This document shows positions 19,284 to 36,233 of a DNA stretch of 64,000 nt, one piece after another. The position numbers and the translations under genes were made by a program. The DNA is taken from NCBI RefSeq assembly GCF_019711495.1, contig NZ_JAIGNM010000003.1, forward strand, positions 124,001-188,000, read 5' to 3'. This DNA comes from Qipengyuania xiamenensis. GTDB taxonomy: Bacteria > Pseudomonadota > Alphaproteobacteria > Sphingomonadales > Sphingomonadaceae. Every line of letters begins with the position of its first letter. The stretch's first letter is position 1. Below the pieces are notes generated by a model that was not told the DNA's origin, did not search any database, and saw only the letters and a program-made list of their open reading frames with translations.

Positions 19284-20753
19284 ATGCAAAAGCTCGATCC
19301 CAAGCGCATTGATCCCCGCGGCCGCAAGGTCAAGATCCTCGCCACGGTAGGCCCGGCCAGCCGTTCTCCCGAAATGCTCGCCCGCCTGTTCAAGGCCGGC
19401 GTCGACGCCTTCCGCGTCAACATGAGCCACGGCGAGCATTCCGATCACGAGAAGACGATCAAGGCGATCCGCGCGATGGAGAAGGACTTCCATCGCCCGA
19501 TCGCGATCCTTGCCGACCTGCAGGGGCCGAAGCTGCGCGTGGGCAAGTTCAAGGACGGGCAGGCGGTGATCCGCCACTCGGGGCATTTCACGCTCGACCA
19601 GAACCCCGAACCGGGTGACGAAACGCGCGTCCAGCTGCCGCATCCCGAACTGTTCGGCCTGCTCGAAAAAGGCCAGCGCCTGCTGATCAACGATGGCAAG
19701 ATCCGCCTCAAGGTAATCCGCGCCGACGATCAGGAAATCCTCTGCTCGGCAGAAGTCGGCGGCGTGATCTCGGACCGCAAGGGCGTGAACGTGCCCGACG
19801 CCGAAGTCCCCATCCCCGCGCTTACAGACAAGGACCGCAAGGACCTCGCCTTCGCGATGAACCAAGGCGTCGACTGGATCGGCCTGTCCTTCGTCCAGCG
19901 CCCCGAAGATCTTGCCGAAGCCCGCCGCCTTATGGGCGGCAAGGGTGCGCTGTGCGCCAAGATCGAAAAGCCGATGGCCGTGCGCCGCCTCGACGAGATC
20001 ATCGAGCTGAGCGACGGCATCATGGTCGCACGCGGCGACCTCGGCGTAGAGCTGGAGCCGCAGGAAGTCCCGCCGCTCCAGAAGAAGATCGTCAACAAGG
20101 CGCGCACCGCCGGCAAGCCGGTGATCGTGGCGACACAGATGCTCGAGAGCATGATCGAGAGCCCCGCCCCGACGCGTGCCGAGGTCTCCGACGTGGCGAA
20201 CGCGGTATATGACGGGGCCGATGCGGTCATGCTTTCGGCGGAAACCGCTGCGGGCGACTGGCCCGAAGAGGCAGTGACGATCATGCACCGCATCGCGCGG
20301 CAGGTCGAAAGCGACGAATCCTATCTGGAACGTGTGCGCTTCCTCGACACGCCGCCCGATGCGACGACTGCAGACGCGCTCGCACACGCCTGCATGACCG
20401 TTGCCGACACGGTCACGATCGAGGCGATCACTGTCTTTACCGGAAGCGGCTCCACCGCGCGCCGCGTCGCCCGCGAGCGTCCGAACGTGCCTGTTCTGGT
20501 CCTGACCCCAAGCATGAAGACCGCCCGCCGTCTCGGCCTGCTATGGGGCGCCCACGCCGTTGCGACCAAGGACATCGGCAGCTTCGAAGAGATGATCGCC
20601 AAGGGCAAGCGCATGGCGCTGCGCCACGGCTTTGGCCGCGCAGGCAGCAAGCTCATTGCGCTGGCAGGCGTTCCTTTCGGCACGCCGGGTTCGACCAATC
20701 TCATGCATGTCGTCACCGTAAGCGGCGACGAACTGGAAAATCACGAGAGCTGA
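19284..20753 (+). CDS. pyk: Pyruvate kinase
   Basis: Catalyses the last glycolytic step, phosphoenolpyruvate plus ADP to pyruvate plus ATP. It has 489 residues. Signatures are KILATVGPASRSPE, RVNMSHGEHSDH, ILADLQGPKLRVGKF, the metal/substrate segment CAKIEKPMAVRRLDEII, MVARGDLGVELEP and the TQMLESMIESPAPTRAEVSDVANAVYDGADAVMLSAETA block (quoted here in part). The start is the ATG at 19284; a GTG two codons upstream is possible. It is convergent with gltX, with only six bases between the stops. Confidence 0.97.
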   Translation: MQKLDPKRIDPRGRKVKILATVGPASRSPEMLARLFKAGVDAFRVNMSHGEHSDHEKTIKAIRAMEKDFHRPIAILADLQGPKLRVGKFKDGQAVIRHSGHFTLDQNPEPGDETRVQLPHPELFGLLEKGQRLLINDGKIRLKVIRADDQEILCSAEVGGVISDRKGVNVPDAEVPIPALTDKDRKDLAFAMNQGVDWIGLSFVQRPEDLAEARRLMGGKGALCAKIEKPMAVRRLDEIIELSDGIMVARGDLGVELEPQEVPPLQKKIVNKARTAGKPVIVATQMLESMIESPAPTRAEVSDVANAVYDGADAVMLSAETAAGDWPEEAVTIMHRIARQVESDESYLERVRFLDTPPDATTADALAHACMTVADTVTIEAITVFTGSGSTARRVARERPNVPVLVLTPSMKTARRLGLLWGAHAVATKDIGSFEEMIAKGKRMALRHGFGRAGSKLIALAGVPFGTPGSTNLMHVVTVSGDELENHES

Positions 20754-20759
20754 GCGGGC

Positions 20760-22109
20760 TTAGCCGGTCGCTGCGTCCCGCAGGCGGGCCCGCGAACGCT
20801 CCTCCCCGATCAGCGGCAACAGTTCCTTCATGTCGGGGCCGTGGTCCATACCCGTCAGCGCGCGGCGCAGTGGAAGGAACAGCTCCTTGCCCTTTCGGCC
20901 GGTCGCCTGCTTGAGAGTTGCGGTAAGGTCCTGCCACGGCGTCTCGCTCCAGGTGAGCGCATTTACTCCTTGCGCCAGAAACGCCCGGTCTTCGTCCGAA
21001 AAGTCCGGCTGGTCAATCGGTCCGGTGACAAGCCTCCACCAATCTGCCGCCTCGCCCACATGCGTGAGGTTCGGACGCACCGCGTGCCATCCCGCCTCGT
21101 CCATGCCTCCGGGAAGCCGGCCTTGGACTTCGGCGAAATCCATCTGGTGAACGATCGCCGCGTTGAGGCGGTCCAGTTCGGTCTCGTCGAATTTCGCTGG
21201 CGCACGACCGAAGGTCGAAAGGTCGAATGTCTCCACCAGCCGTGCGCGTTCGGCGATTGGTTCGACCGGCTGCGACGTGCCTAGGCGGGCCAGCAGCGCG
21301 ATCACGGCCTCGGGCTCGATATCGCGCTCGCGAAACGCGTCGCAGCCCAGTGAACCGAGCCGCTTGGACAGCTTGCCCTCCTTGCCAACCAGCAAGGCCT
21401 CGTGCGCAAACGACGGCATTTTTGCTGCAGCATATTGTGCAGCAATAAGCGCGGTAAACATCTGAATTTGAACGGCAGTATTGCTGACATGGTCTTCGCC
21501 GCGCAGAACACTGGTCACGCCCATGTCGAGATCGTCGACTGCGCTGGGCAGCATATAGAGCCAGCTGCCGTCAGCACGTCGGATAACCGGGTCGGACAGC
21601 TGTGCAGGATCGAATTTCTGCGTGCCGCGGACACCGTCTTCCCAGCGGATGGGCTCGTCATGTTCGAGCTTGAAACGCCAGTGCGGGAGCACGCCATCGG
21701 CTTCCTTCGCGCTGCGTTCGTCGTCGGTCAGTTTGAGCGAGCCTCGATCATAGATAGGCGGCAGGCCGCGGCCGAGCTGGATCTTGCGCTTGAGTTCCAG
21801 TTCCTGTGCGGTTTCGTAGGCGGGATAGACCCGTCCGGCAGCCTTCAGCGCCTCGAAAGCCGCATCGTATTTTTCCAGCCGTTCCGACTGGCGTTCCTCA
21901 CCGTCCGGCGACAAGCCGAGCCAGGCCAGATCCTCGCGGATCGCGTCGACATATTCCTCGCGGCTACGCTCGGCATCGGTGTCGTCGATGCGCAGCATGA
22001 AGCGACCGCCGGCCTTGCGGGCGAGCATCCAGTTATGGAGCGCGGTGCGGATATTGCCGACATGGAGGCGCCCGGTCGGAGACGGGGCAAATCGCGTGAT
22101 CGTGGTCAT
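20760..22109 (-). CDS. gltX: Glutamyl-tRNA synthetase
   Basis: A class I aminoacyl-tRNA synthetase that charges tRNA-Glu (and possibly tRNA-Gln, as in bacteria using the amidotransferase route). It has 449 residues. The HIGH-type motif is FAPSPTGRLHVGNIRTAL at residues 6-23 and the KMSKS-type motif is GKLSKRLGS near 248. The start at 22109 (MTTITRFAPSPTG) is the family N-terminus; the open frame upstream lacks homology. Alphaproteobacteria often carry two GluRS copies and I cannot tell from the sequence alone which this is. It lies 44 bases downstream of the GGDEF-EAL gene and may be cotranscribed. Confidence 0.95.
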   Translation of the reverse strand: MTTITRFAPSPTGRLHVGNIRTALHNWMLARKAGGRFMLRIDDTDAERSREEYVDAIREDLAWLGLSPDGEERQSERLEKYDAAFEALKAAGRVYPAYETAQELELKRKIQLGRGLPPIYDRGSLKLTDDERSAKEADGVLPHWRFKLEHDEPIRWEDGVRGTQKFDPAQLSDPVIRRADGSWLYMLPSAVDDLDMGVTSVLRGEDHVSNTAVQIQMFTALIAAQYAAAKMPSFAHEALLVGKEGKLSKRLGSLGCDAFRERDIEPEAVIALLARLGTSQPVEPIAERARLVETFDLSTFGRAPAKFDETELDRLNAAIVHQMDFAEVQGRLPGGMDEAGWHAVRPNLTHVGEAADWWRLVTGPIDQPDFSDEDRAFLAQGVNALTWSETPWQDLTATLKQATGRKGKELFLPLRRALTGMDHGPDMKELLPLIGEERSRARLRDAATG

Positions 22110-22153
22110 GCGGGCGCCGATAGCAGGCGGCGCAGCCCATGGCGAGAAAAGGG

Positions 22154-24652
22154 TTAGGCGGCGCGGCCGCCGCGGCGTTTGACCGCCGTTTCGCGGCGTT
22201 CGCGATAGTCGAGGAAACTGTCGCTGAGCTTGGGATCGGGCAGGCAAAGCAGCCCTCCGTTTTCTTCGTCCAGCTTGAATTCCTCCAGCGGCATCGGCTT
22301 GCCGACGAGGAAGCCCTGAGCCTCCTCCACACCCAGCTTGCGCAGGATATCCAGCTGTTCGCGGTTCTCGATGCCTTCTGCCGTAGTCTGCATGTCCAGT
22401 GCATCCGCGAGGCGGGTGATGCTGGAGATGATGGCCTTGCTGTGCAGGTCCTCGGTAACGTTTTCGACAAATGCACGGTCGATTTTGATGCGGTCGAACG
22501 GGAAGCTGCGCAGGTAGCCGAGCGAGGAATAGCCGGTCCCGAAATCATCGAGCGCGATGCGGACACCCAGTTCGCGAAGACGCATCAGGGTGGAGCGGCT
22601 GGCGTCCGTCTGGTCGAGCAGGACGTGCTCCGTAATCTCCAGCTCGACCCGCTCGGGCGCGAAATCGTGCTTGTGTATCGCCTGCGCGACAGTCGCGACG
22701 AGGTTCGGGTTCTTGACCTGCGTAGGCGAGAGATTGATTGCGAGGCGGAAATCGCCCTCCAATTTCGATGCCTGCGCCAACGCTTCGCGGATGGCCCATT
22801 CACCGAGCGAGGAGATCATTCCCGTTTCCTCGGCGACGGGCAGGAAATCGAGCGGTGAAATGATGCCGCGCTGCGGGTGGTACCAGCGCAGCAACGCCTC
22901 GACCCCGGTGGTCTTGCCCGAATCGAGATCGATGATCGGCTGGAAATGCAGGCGCATCTGCGCGCGCGAAAGAGCGTCGCGAAGATCGTTCTCGATATCC
23001 CGGCGCTCGCGTGCCTTGCGGTCCAGTTCGGGCTCGAAAAGGGCGAGGTGATCGCGCCCTTTTTCCTTGGCGGCATAAAGCGCCAGATCGGCACGGCGCA
23101 TCAGCTCGTCCGCATCGCAATCCCCGTCGATGCAGCGGGCAACGCCAACGCTGGTCGAGATGCGATAGCTCTGTCCGTCGATCTCGTAGGGTGCGCGTAT
23201 TACCGACAGGAAGCGATGTGCGCGCTCGATCAGCAGGCCATCGCCTGCGCGCGTCTCGATGAGGACGGCGAATTCGTCACCGCCAAGGCGCGCAACCAGG
23301 TCCTCGCTGCGAATCTCCTGTTCCAGCCGCGTCCCGACCTCGCGCAGGAGGCGGTCGCCAACCAAGTGGCCGCGGGAATCGTTGACTGCCTTGAAATCGT
23401 CGAGGTCGAGATAGAACAGCGCGATGCTGGCGCCATTCGAGCGCGTTTCACCGGCAAGGCCACGCAGCCTTTCATTGAACAGGTAGCGGTTGGCGAGGCC
23501 GGTGAGGTTGTCATAATGCGCCATGAAGGCGACGCGCTCTTCTACCAGCCTGTCACTCGTGACGTCGCGCGCGACCCCGCTCATCCGACCATCGACGCGA
23601 GGCCGGGCGGAAAGGCGCCAGTAACGCATTTCGCCATTGATCCGCAGCTTGACCAGAAGATCGCGAAATGCGCTGCGCTCGACGATATGGCGGGCCAGTT
23701 CGTCACGCTGTTCGCCATGCATGAACAGGTCGAGCAGGGGAGATCCCTCAAGCCGGCCGGTTTCATGGCCTGTCGCCTTTGCAAGGCGCGAGCTCACGTC
23801 GCGCAAATTGCCGCGGGGTCCGACGGTCCAAAGCCAGTCGGACGACTGTTCCTCATAGTCGTTGAGCAGCATGCTCACGGTCATCGCGCTTTCGCGGCGC
23901 TCGATTTCCGCGGCGCCGGCAGCGATGAAATGGCGATCCTGCGTACGGATCGTCATCAAAAGCGCGAAAGCGAAGGACAGGAGAAGAAGCATGGTGGGCC
24001 ATGCCCCTACGCCGCCGATCATCCACGCCGTCAGCAACAGGGAAGGTGTCATCGTCAGGACATGGAAGGTCGCTGCCTGCGGCACGGTGCGGTGGACCAA
24101 CAGCACGCCGCACAGCACTGCCGTGCCGACTATGCCGAGAACCGCAATGTTCAGTCCTTCGGCAAACGGAGCAAGGAACGGGAAGACGACGACATAGATC
24201 GAGCTTCCCACCGCTTGCAGGAAGAGGAACCTGCGCCAGTGGCGTTTCAGCTCGTCGAGCGAGGCGGTTTCGACGTCGAGCCTTCGGTCGAGGAAGAGAT
24301 ACACGCTCAATTGCGCGATCTGGGCAGCAGCCCAACCGAGAAGCAGTGACTTGGGCGCCACGTTCCAGAAGGTGTAGGCAAGGGTCAGGATGGCGCCCAG
24401 CGCCGGGATGAGCGACAGGGTTGCGCCTGATGTGAAGCTGCGCAGCCTGCGGTAGAGAAGCAGGTGTTCGAGCATGTCGGCAGGCAGGGCCTGCACGGAC
24501 TCTGTCGATTGATCACTATCTAGACCTGCAAGCTGCACGGCCTTCCCCCTTGGGCAACATCCCGGGTGCGACTTCCCCTGTTGCCCTTTCGTGATCGTGC
24601 AATTTTGACAAACGGCGGTCAAGCGCGGTTTTTCGGCGCGGGAGTCAGCCAT
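22154..24652 (-). CDS. Membrane-bound PAS-GGDEF-EAL protein (c-di-GMP turnover)
   Basis: An 832-residue signalling protein. Five or six membrane helices lie at about residues 75-235, a PAS-like sensor at about 260-375, a GGDEF domain at about 385-545 and an EAL domain at about 560-805. The cyclase motif LGGDEFAVL is intact. The phosphodiesterase motif is intact (GVEALLRW, with the downstream LDDFGTGYSS and the metal-binding ITEHVLL segment), so either activity is possible. The 59 residues before Met60 contain CQNC and GCC but no clear ribosome-binding site, so translation may really begin at Met60 (24475). It lacks the periplasmic loop domain of LapD, so it is not the obvious receptor for the LapG system further along. 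Confidence 0.9.
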   Translation of the reverse strand: MADSRAEKPRLTAVCQNCTITKGQQGKSHPGCCPRGKAVQLAGLDSDQSTESVQALPADMLEHLLLYRRLRSFTSGATLSLIPALGAILTLAYTFWNVAPKSLLLGWAAAQIAQLSVYLFLDRRLDVETASLDELKRHWRRFLFLQAVGSSIYVVVFPFLAPFAEGLNIAVLGIVGTAVLCGVLLVHRTVPQAATFHVLTMTPSLLLTAWMIGGVGAWPTMLLLLSFAFALLMTIRTQDRHFIAAGAAEIERRESAMTVSMLLNDYEEQSSDWLWTVGPRGNLRDVSSRLAKATGHETGRLEGSPLLDLFMHGEQRDELARHIVERSAFRDLLVKLRINGEMRYWRLSARPRVDGRMSGVARDVTSDRLVEERVAFMAHYDNLTGLANRYLFNERLRGLAGETRSNGASIALFYLDLDDFKAVNDSRGHLVGDRLLREVGTRLEQEIRSEDLVARLGGDEFAVLIETRAGDGLLIERAHRFLSVIRAPYEIDGQSYRISTSVGVARCIDGDCDADELMRRADLALYAAKEKGRDHLALFEPELDRKARERRDIENDLRDALSRAQMRLHFQPIIDLDSGKTTGVEALLRWYHPQRGIISPLDFLPVAEETGMISSLGEWAIREALAQASKLEGDFRLAINLSPTQVKNPNLVATVAQAIHKHDFAPERVELEITEHVLLDQTDASRSTLMRLRELGVRIALDDFGTGYSSLGYLRSFPFDRIKIDRAFVENVTEDLHSKAIISSITRLADALDMQTTAEGIENREQLDILRKLGVEEAQGFLVGKPMPLEEFKLDEENGGLLCLPDPKLSDSFLDYRERRETAVKRRGGRAA

Positions 24653-24669
24653 TATTGACGGCGATATAG

Positions 24670-24704
24670 AAAAAGCCCCGCCGGATCGATCCGGCGGGGC
24701 CCTT
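24670..24704 (-). terminator. Rho-independent terminator of the rpoBC operon
   Basis: A perfect 26-base palindrome (24675-24700, half-site GCCCCGCCGGATC) is followed on the minus strand by a run of five Ts (AAAAA at 24670-24674 on the plus strand). It starts 27 bases after the rpoC stop. It also has AAAA-like flanks on the other side but no strong T-run for plus-strand use. Confidence 0.93.
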
Positions 24705-24727
24705 TTCTCGTCAGAGGTCAGTCAGAC

Positions 24728-29062
<4,335 letters not shown>

Positions 29063-29121
29063 GACTTAATTCCCTAAGGGGTATTTCTAATGGGCGGAAA
29101 GCGGTGGGGGCGAGAAGCCCC

Positions 29122-33303
<4,182 letters not shown>

Positions 33304-33654
33304 AAGGGGTGTGTACCTCTTCTTGTGTGCATCTGGTTCCGCGCGGTCGGAACCGGAAAGTGTTTCTCATGCGCGTGAGAGCCATATCGCTAGGGACGCA
33401 AAAAGGCCGCAGCGAATGCGCACCGGTAGCGGCGGCAGCTGCAGCTCATGAAAAGCGTCGCGATATGGAAACGCCGCTTCCATCCTGTGTCCGATCCCCG
33501 CGCATGAATCAGACTCGCTCGAAGCGTGCGGTCGAGGGGGCATGTAGGAAGTCGTCGGGGCTAAGTCAAACACCTCTTTGGCCTTCGAAACGGCCGGCAC
33601 TGCCGAGAGGCCGCGACCTGTGTTATGCATGCCGGAGATCGGGAGGGAGACCTG
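33304..33654 (-). other. Intergenic region upstream of rpoB (351 bases)
   Basis: No gene is seen here. It holds the candidate rpoBC promoter at 33541-33569 and, closer to rpoB, two hairpins in the presumed leader: GGTTCCG/CGGAACC (33335-33341 and 33348-33354) and TCTCA/TGAGA (33365-33369 and 33376-33380). The plus-strand gene at 33655 must also be transcribed from this region or from within it. Confidence 0.6.
33541..33569 (-). promoter_or_regulatory. Candidate rpoBC promoter
   Basis: Read on the minus strand, TTGACT (33569-33564) is separated by 17 bases from TACATG (33546-33541). This is a reasonable sigma-70-type pair with ideal spacing and would give a leader of about 230 bases before rpoB. 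Confidence 0.45.
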
Positions 33655-34701
33655 ATGGAAAATCGTTGGCTTGTCCTTGGTGTTGCAGGCGCGCTTTGCG
33701 CCGCGGTTCCCGGCAGCGAGAGCATGGCCGCAGCGGGCGAGGTCACCCCCCTGTTCGACGACGATTCGATCATCGAAGTCACCCTGACTGGCCCTGTCAA
33801 AAGCATTGCGCGTAGGGCGCAGCGATCGACCAAGCCGCACGCCGCAAGGCTGGATGCGGCAGGCGAGAGCCACGCCATCACGCTTGCCGCGCGCGGCAAG
33901 TCCCGCCGCGAGCGCGACAAATGCCGCTTCCCCCCGCTTCGCATCGCCTTTCCCGAGAAGCCCGGCGAGCAATCGCTGTTCTACCGGCAGGGGCGGATCA
34001 AGCTGGTGACCCATTGCCGAAACGTGGATGCGGCAGAGCAGACGATCCTTCGCGAATACGCCGCCTACCGGCTCTACAACCGCGTAACGCCCGAAAGCCT
34101 GCGCGTCAGGCTCGCGCGGATCCGCTATGTCGACGATGGCGAAGTCGTGGCGACGCGGCTGGGATTCTTCATCGAGGATGGCGATGATGCTGCGCGCCGG
34201 CTGGGGATGAAAGAGATCGACACGGGAGACATCCCCGTCGCCAGCCTCGATCAGGGCGATGCGGCCCGATATGCGATGTTCCAGTACATGATCGGCAACA
34301 CCGACTGGTCGATGGTGATCGGCCCGGAGAAGTCCGACTGCTGTCACAACTCGCGCCTGTTCGGGGCGGAAAAGTCCGCGCGCGGCGCGCTCACTCCCGT
34401 GCCCTACGATTTCGATGCCGCAGGGCTGGTGGACGCGATTTATGCCGAACCGAACGAGCGACTGAAGACGCGCTCGGTCAAAACCCGAGTCTATCGCGGC
34501 TTTTGTGCCTTCAATGCGCTTCTCCCCGCAGAGGCAGACCGGATGCGCAAGCTGAGGCCTCAGTTGGAGGCGGAAATCACCGCCACGCCCTATGCCAGTG
34601 CCGCGACGAAGCAGGAGATGCTGTCCTACCTCGCCGGCTTCTATGAGGACATCGACAGTCCGGAGACCTTCCAGGCCAGGCTGACGGGGCGCTGCCGCTA
34701 G
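33655..34701 (+). CDS. Exported protein with kinase-like motifs, unknown function
   Basis: A 348-residue protein with a plausible N-terminal signal (MENRWLVLGVAGALCAAVPG). No experimentally known family is recognised. In the middle and C-terminal part are MFQYMIGNTDWSMVIG (near residues 207-222), a CCHN motif about 12 residues later and VPYDFDAAGLV near 255. The order N-x-D-W, then a conserved Asn, then D-F-D recalls the catalytic and metal loops of CotH-type atypical kinases. That assignment is my inference. The start at 33655 is preferred over one ten codons upstream because GGGAGG precedes it. Its stop shares the CTAG tetranucleotide with the convergent DUF4956 gene, and DUF4956 genes often occur beside CotH-like genes. 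Confidence 0.75.
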   Translation: MENRWLVLGVAGALCAAVPGSESMAAAGEVTPLFDDDSIIEVTLTGPVKSIARRAQRSTKPHAARLDAAGESHAITLAARGKSRRERDKCRFPPLRIAFPEKPGEQSLFYRQGRIKLVTHCRNVDAAEQTILREYAAYRLYNRVTPESLRVRLARIRYVDDGEVVATRLGFFIEDGDDAARRLGMKEIDTGDIPVASLDQGDAARYAMFQYMIGNTDWSMVIGPEKSDCCHNSRLFGAEKSARGALTPVPYDFDAAGLVDAIYAEPNERLKTRSVKTRVYRGFCAFNALLPAEADRMRKLRPQLEAEITATPYASAATKQEMLSYLAGFYEDIDSPETFQARLTGRCR

Positions 34702-35390
34702 CTGCGCGGGCCTCCGCCCTCACCCGACTGGTCGCGTCCCTGCGGATCGTCTTCGGCCTCTTCCTCAAGGTGCACATTGTTCGGTCGCAGGTAGCGATGC
34801 GTACCGGTCAGCCCGCCATAGTCGGCGACCCACAGGAAGGCGAAGGTGAAGTTGAACAACACGGTCATGACCAGTGCGATCTCCAGCGCACCGATCCCGG
34901 CGGCAAGGCCGATGCCCGTGGCGAGGAGGATATAGATCGCATCGCCCGAACTCTTGAGCGTGTTGCGGAAACGCACGCCGCCCACGATCCCTGCAAGCGA
35001 GAAAGCCAGCGCGAGAGAATTATGCACCATCACCACGATGGCGGTGACGGCGATCGGCAGGACGATCATCGTTTCCACCAGCGCCTGGTCGTATTCGGTT
35101 CGGCTGCGCGAGGCCATGTAGACCCATGTGACCGGAAGCGTGGTCAGCACTGCGCCGCAGACAGCCACGAACAGCCAGACGATCGACTGGGCTAGATTGC
35201 CGACCTGGGTGGCACCGATGCCGATACCCTGGAAGGGATCGCCCGATTGCGCACTCAGAAGCGTCTGGGCGCCGCCGATCGGCATGTAGTTGGTCATGGA
35301 GGGGAAAAGGGAGACGAACCCCACGACTGCCCCCGTTACCACGAGATAGAAGAGCGTCAGGCGTAGGAACAGGCTGCGGACTCTCGTCAT
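34698..35390 (-). CDS. DUF4956-family membrane protein
   Basis: A 230-residue protein. The first span is at residues 8-28 and further spans at about 74-95, 110-130 and 150-185. The core motif NSLALAFSLAGIVGGVRFRN followed by TLKSSGDAIYILLATGIGLA is diagnostic of DUF4956. The C-terminal tail is acidic and polar. The start at 35390 (MTRVRSLFLRLTL) follows a GGGGAAAG ribosome-binding site; an upstream in-frame ATG is less likely. It faces the kinase-like gene tail-to-tail and overlaps it by four bases. DUF4956 proteins are often associated with polyphosphate-polymerase-like VTC domains and CotH proteins, but no VTC gene is visible here. Confidence 0.85.
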   Translation of the reverse strand: MTRVRSLFLRLTLFYLVVTGAVVGFVSLFPSMTNYMPIGGAQTLLSAQSGDPFQGIGIGATQVGNLAQSIVWLFVAVCGAVLTTLPVTWVYMASRSRTEYDQALVETMIVLPIAVTAIVVMVHNSLALAFSLAGIVGGVRFRNTLKSSGDAIYILLATGIGLAAGIGALEIALVMTVLFNFTFAFLWVADYGGLTGTHRYLRPNNVHLEEEAEDDPQGRDQSGEGGGPRS

Positions 35391-35471
35391 GCTTTCCCCT
35401 TCAGAAGCAGGCCGGAATTCACCCCATAGCCGCATTCCCGGCCCAGCCAAAATCCTCATCCGCAAGGGTGT

Positions 35472-35524
35472 TATCGTTTTTCGATATTATTGATTGACAA
35501 TAAACGCGCCTCGACTTATTGATT
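35472..35524 (+). promoter_or_regulatory. Promoter with repeated operator-like words, DUF2975/HTH operon
   Basis: TTGACA (35494-35499) with a TATTGA-like -10 at 35517-35522 gives a 17-base spacer. The word TTATTGATT occurs twice (35487-35495 and 35516-35524), over the -35 and -10 elements respectively. Just upstream is the inverted repeat TATCG-TTTTT-CGATA (35472-35486). This strongly A/T-rich island in GC-rich DNA looks like an autoregulated promoter bound by the HTH protein of the operon. Confidence 0.55.
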
Positions 35525-35554
35525 ATCGATATTGAAGATCAAGGAGTTCGATAA

Positions 35555-35683
35555 ATGCCCCGCGTATCCAACCAGTTCGCCGCCGCTTTCGCAGCGCTCG
35601 CGATCACCATCGTGTCGATGCAGATGATCGTCACCGTCCCGCCCGCGCAGGCCAGCCCGATCCTTCCTGTAGCGATCGCGTAA
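35555..35683 (+). CDS. 42-residue hydrophobic peptide, first gene of DUF2975/HTH operon
   Basis: A short frame preceded by AAGGAG at a good distance. The predicted peptide starts MPRVSNQFAAAFAALAITIV and ends ASPILPVAIA. It has a signal-peptide-like hydrophobic core and a PPAQA motif that could be a signal-peptidase site, leaving a very short mature part. It lies 19 bases before the DUF2975 gene, directly after the promoter. It may be a real small protein or a translated leader. I know no function. Confidence 0.6.
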   Translation: MPRVSNQFAAAFAALAITIVSMQMIVTVPPAQASPILPVAIA

Positions 35684-35702
35684 GCCAAGCCGGAGAAAAC
35701 CC

Positions 35703-36233
35703 ATGAAAAAGCTTTCTAGAGACCCTCTACTTTCGGCAGGAAAGATTATGACCCTGCTGCTGATGGGCATCACCGGCCTCGTTGCCGCGCTGCTGGTGCT
35801 CCTCGTGCCGTTCCTGATCTACCATCAGGCCGACTTCGCGAAGACGGTCGTCGAAGCTGGTGGAGAATTCCTGCCCGCCTTCGTTATCAGCTTGGTACTG
35901 ATCGCAACCGCTGCCGTGATCGTGGCGATGGCGTTCCACTTCTTCCAGTTGCTCGGCCGCATCATCGATACGGTCGGCGATGGCGACCCCTTCAGCGCCG
36001 ACAATGCGCAGCGGCTCACGCGGATGGGCTGGATCGCCCTGATCTTCCAACTGGCATCCTTCCCGATTGCAGCCATGGCGGTCTATCTCGTGAAATACTT
36101 CCCCGAAGAGAACCTGACGGTCGACATCGATTTCTCGCTGACCGGCGTCCTGCTTGCGATCCTACTCTTCATCCTCGCCCGCGTGTTCCGTCACGGTGCC
36201 GCAATGCGCGCAGATCTCGAAGGGACCGTGTGA
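35703..36233 (+). CDS. DUF2975 membrane protein
   Basis: A 176-residue protein with four membrane helices (about residues 15-40, 55-80, 110-130 and 143-160). The segment IIDTVGDGDPFSADNAQRLTRMGW between helices 2 and 3 is the DUF2975 signature. Such proteins are almost always paired with a small YozG-type HTH regulator, as here. Function is unknown; a membrane-linked regulator or sensor is often assumed. Its stop overlaps the HTH start by one base (TGATG), so the two are translationally coupled. Confidence 0.88.
   Translation: MKKLSRDPLLSAGKIMTLLLMGITGLVAALLVLLVPFLIYHQADFAKTVVEAGGEFLPAFVISLVLIATAAVIVAMAFHFFQLLGRIIDTVGDGDPFSADNAQRLTRMGWIALIFQLASFPIAAMAVYLVKYFPEENLTVDIDFSLTGVLLAILLFILARVFRHGAAMRADLEGTV

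Noticed and set aside
22154..24652. The GGDEF-EAL protein as LapD
   Set aside because: Both catalytic motifs are intact, the membrane part has many helices with no periplasmic domain, and the gene is 14 kb from the LapG-type gene.
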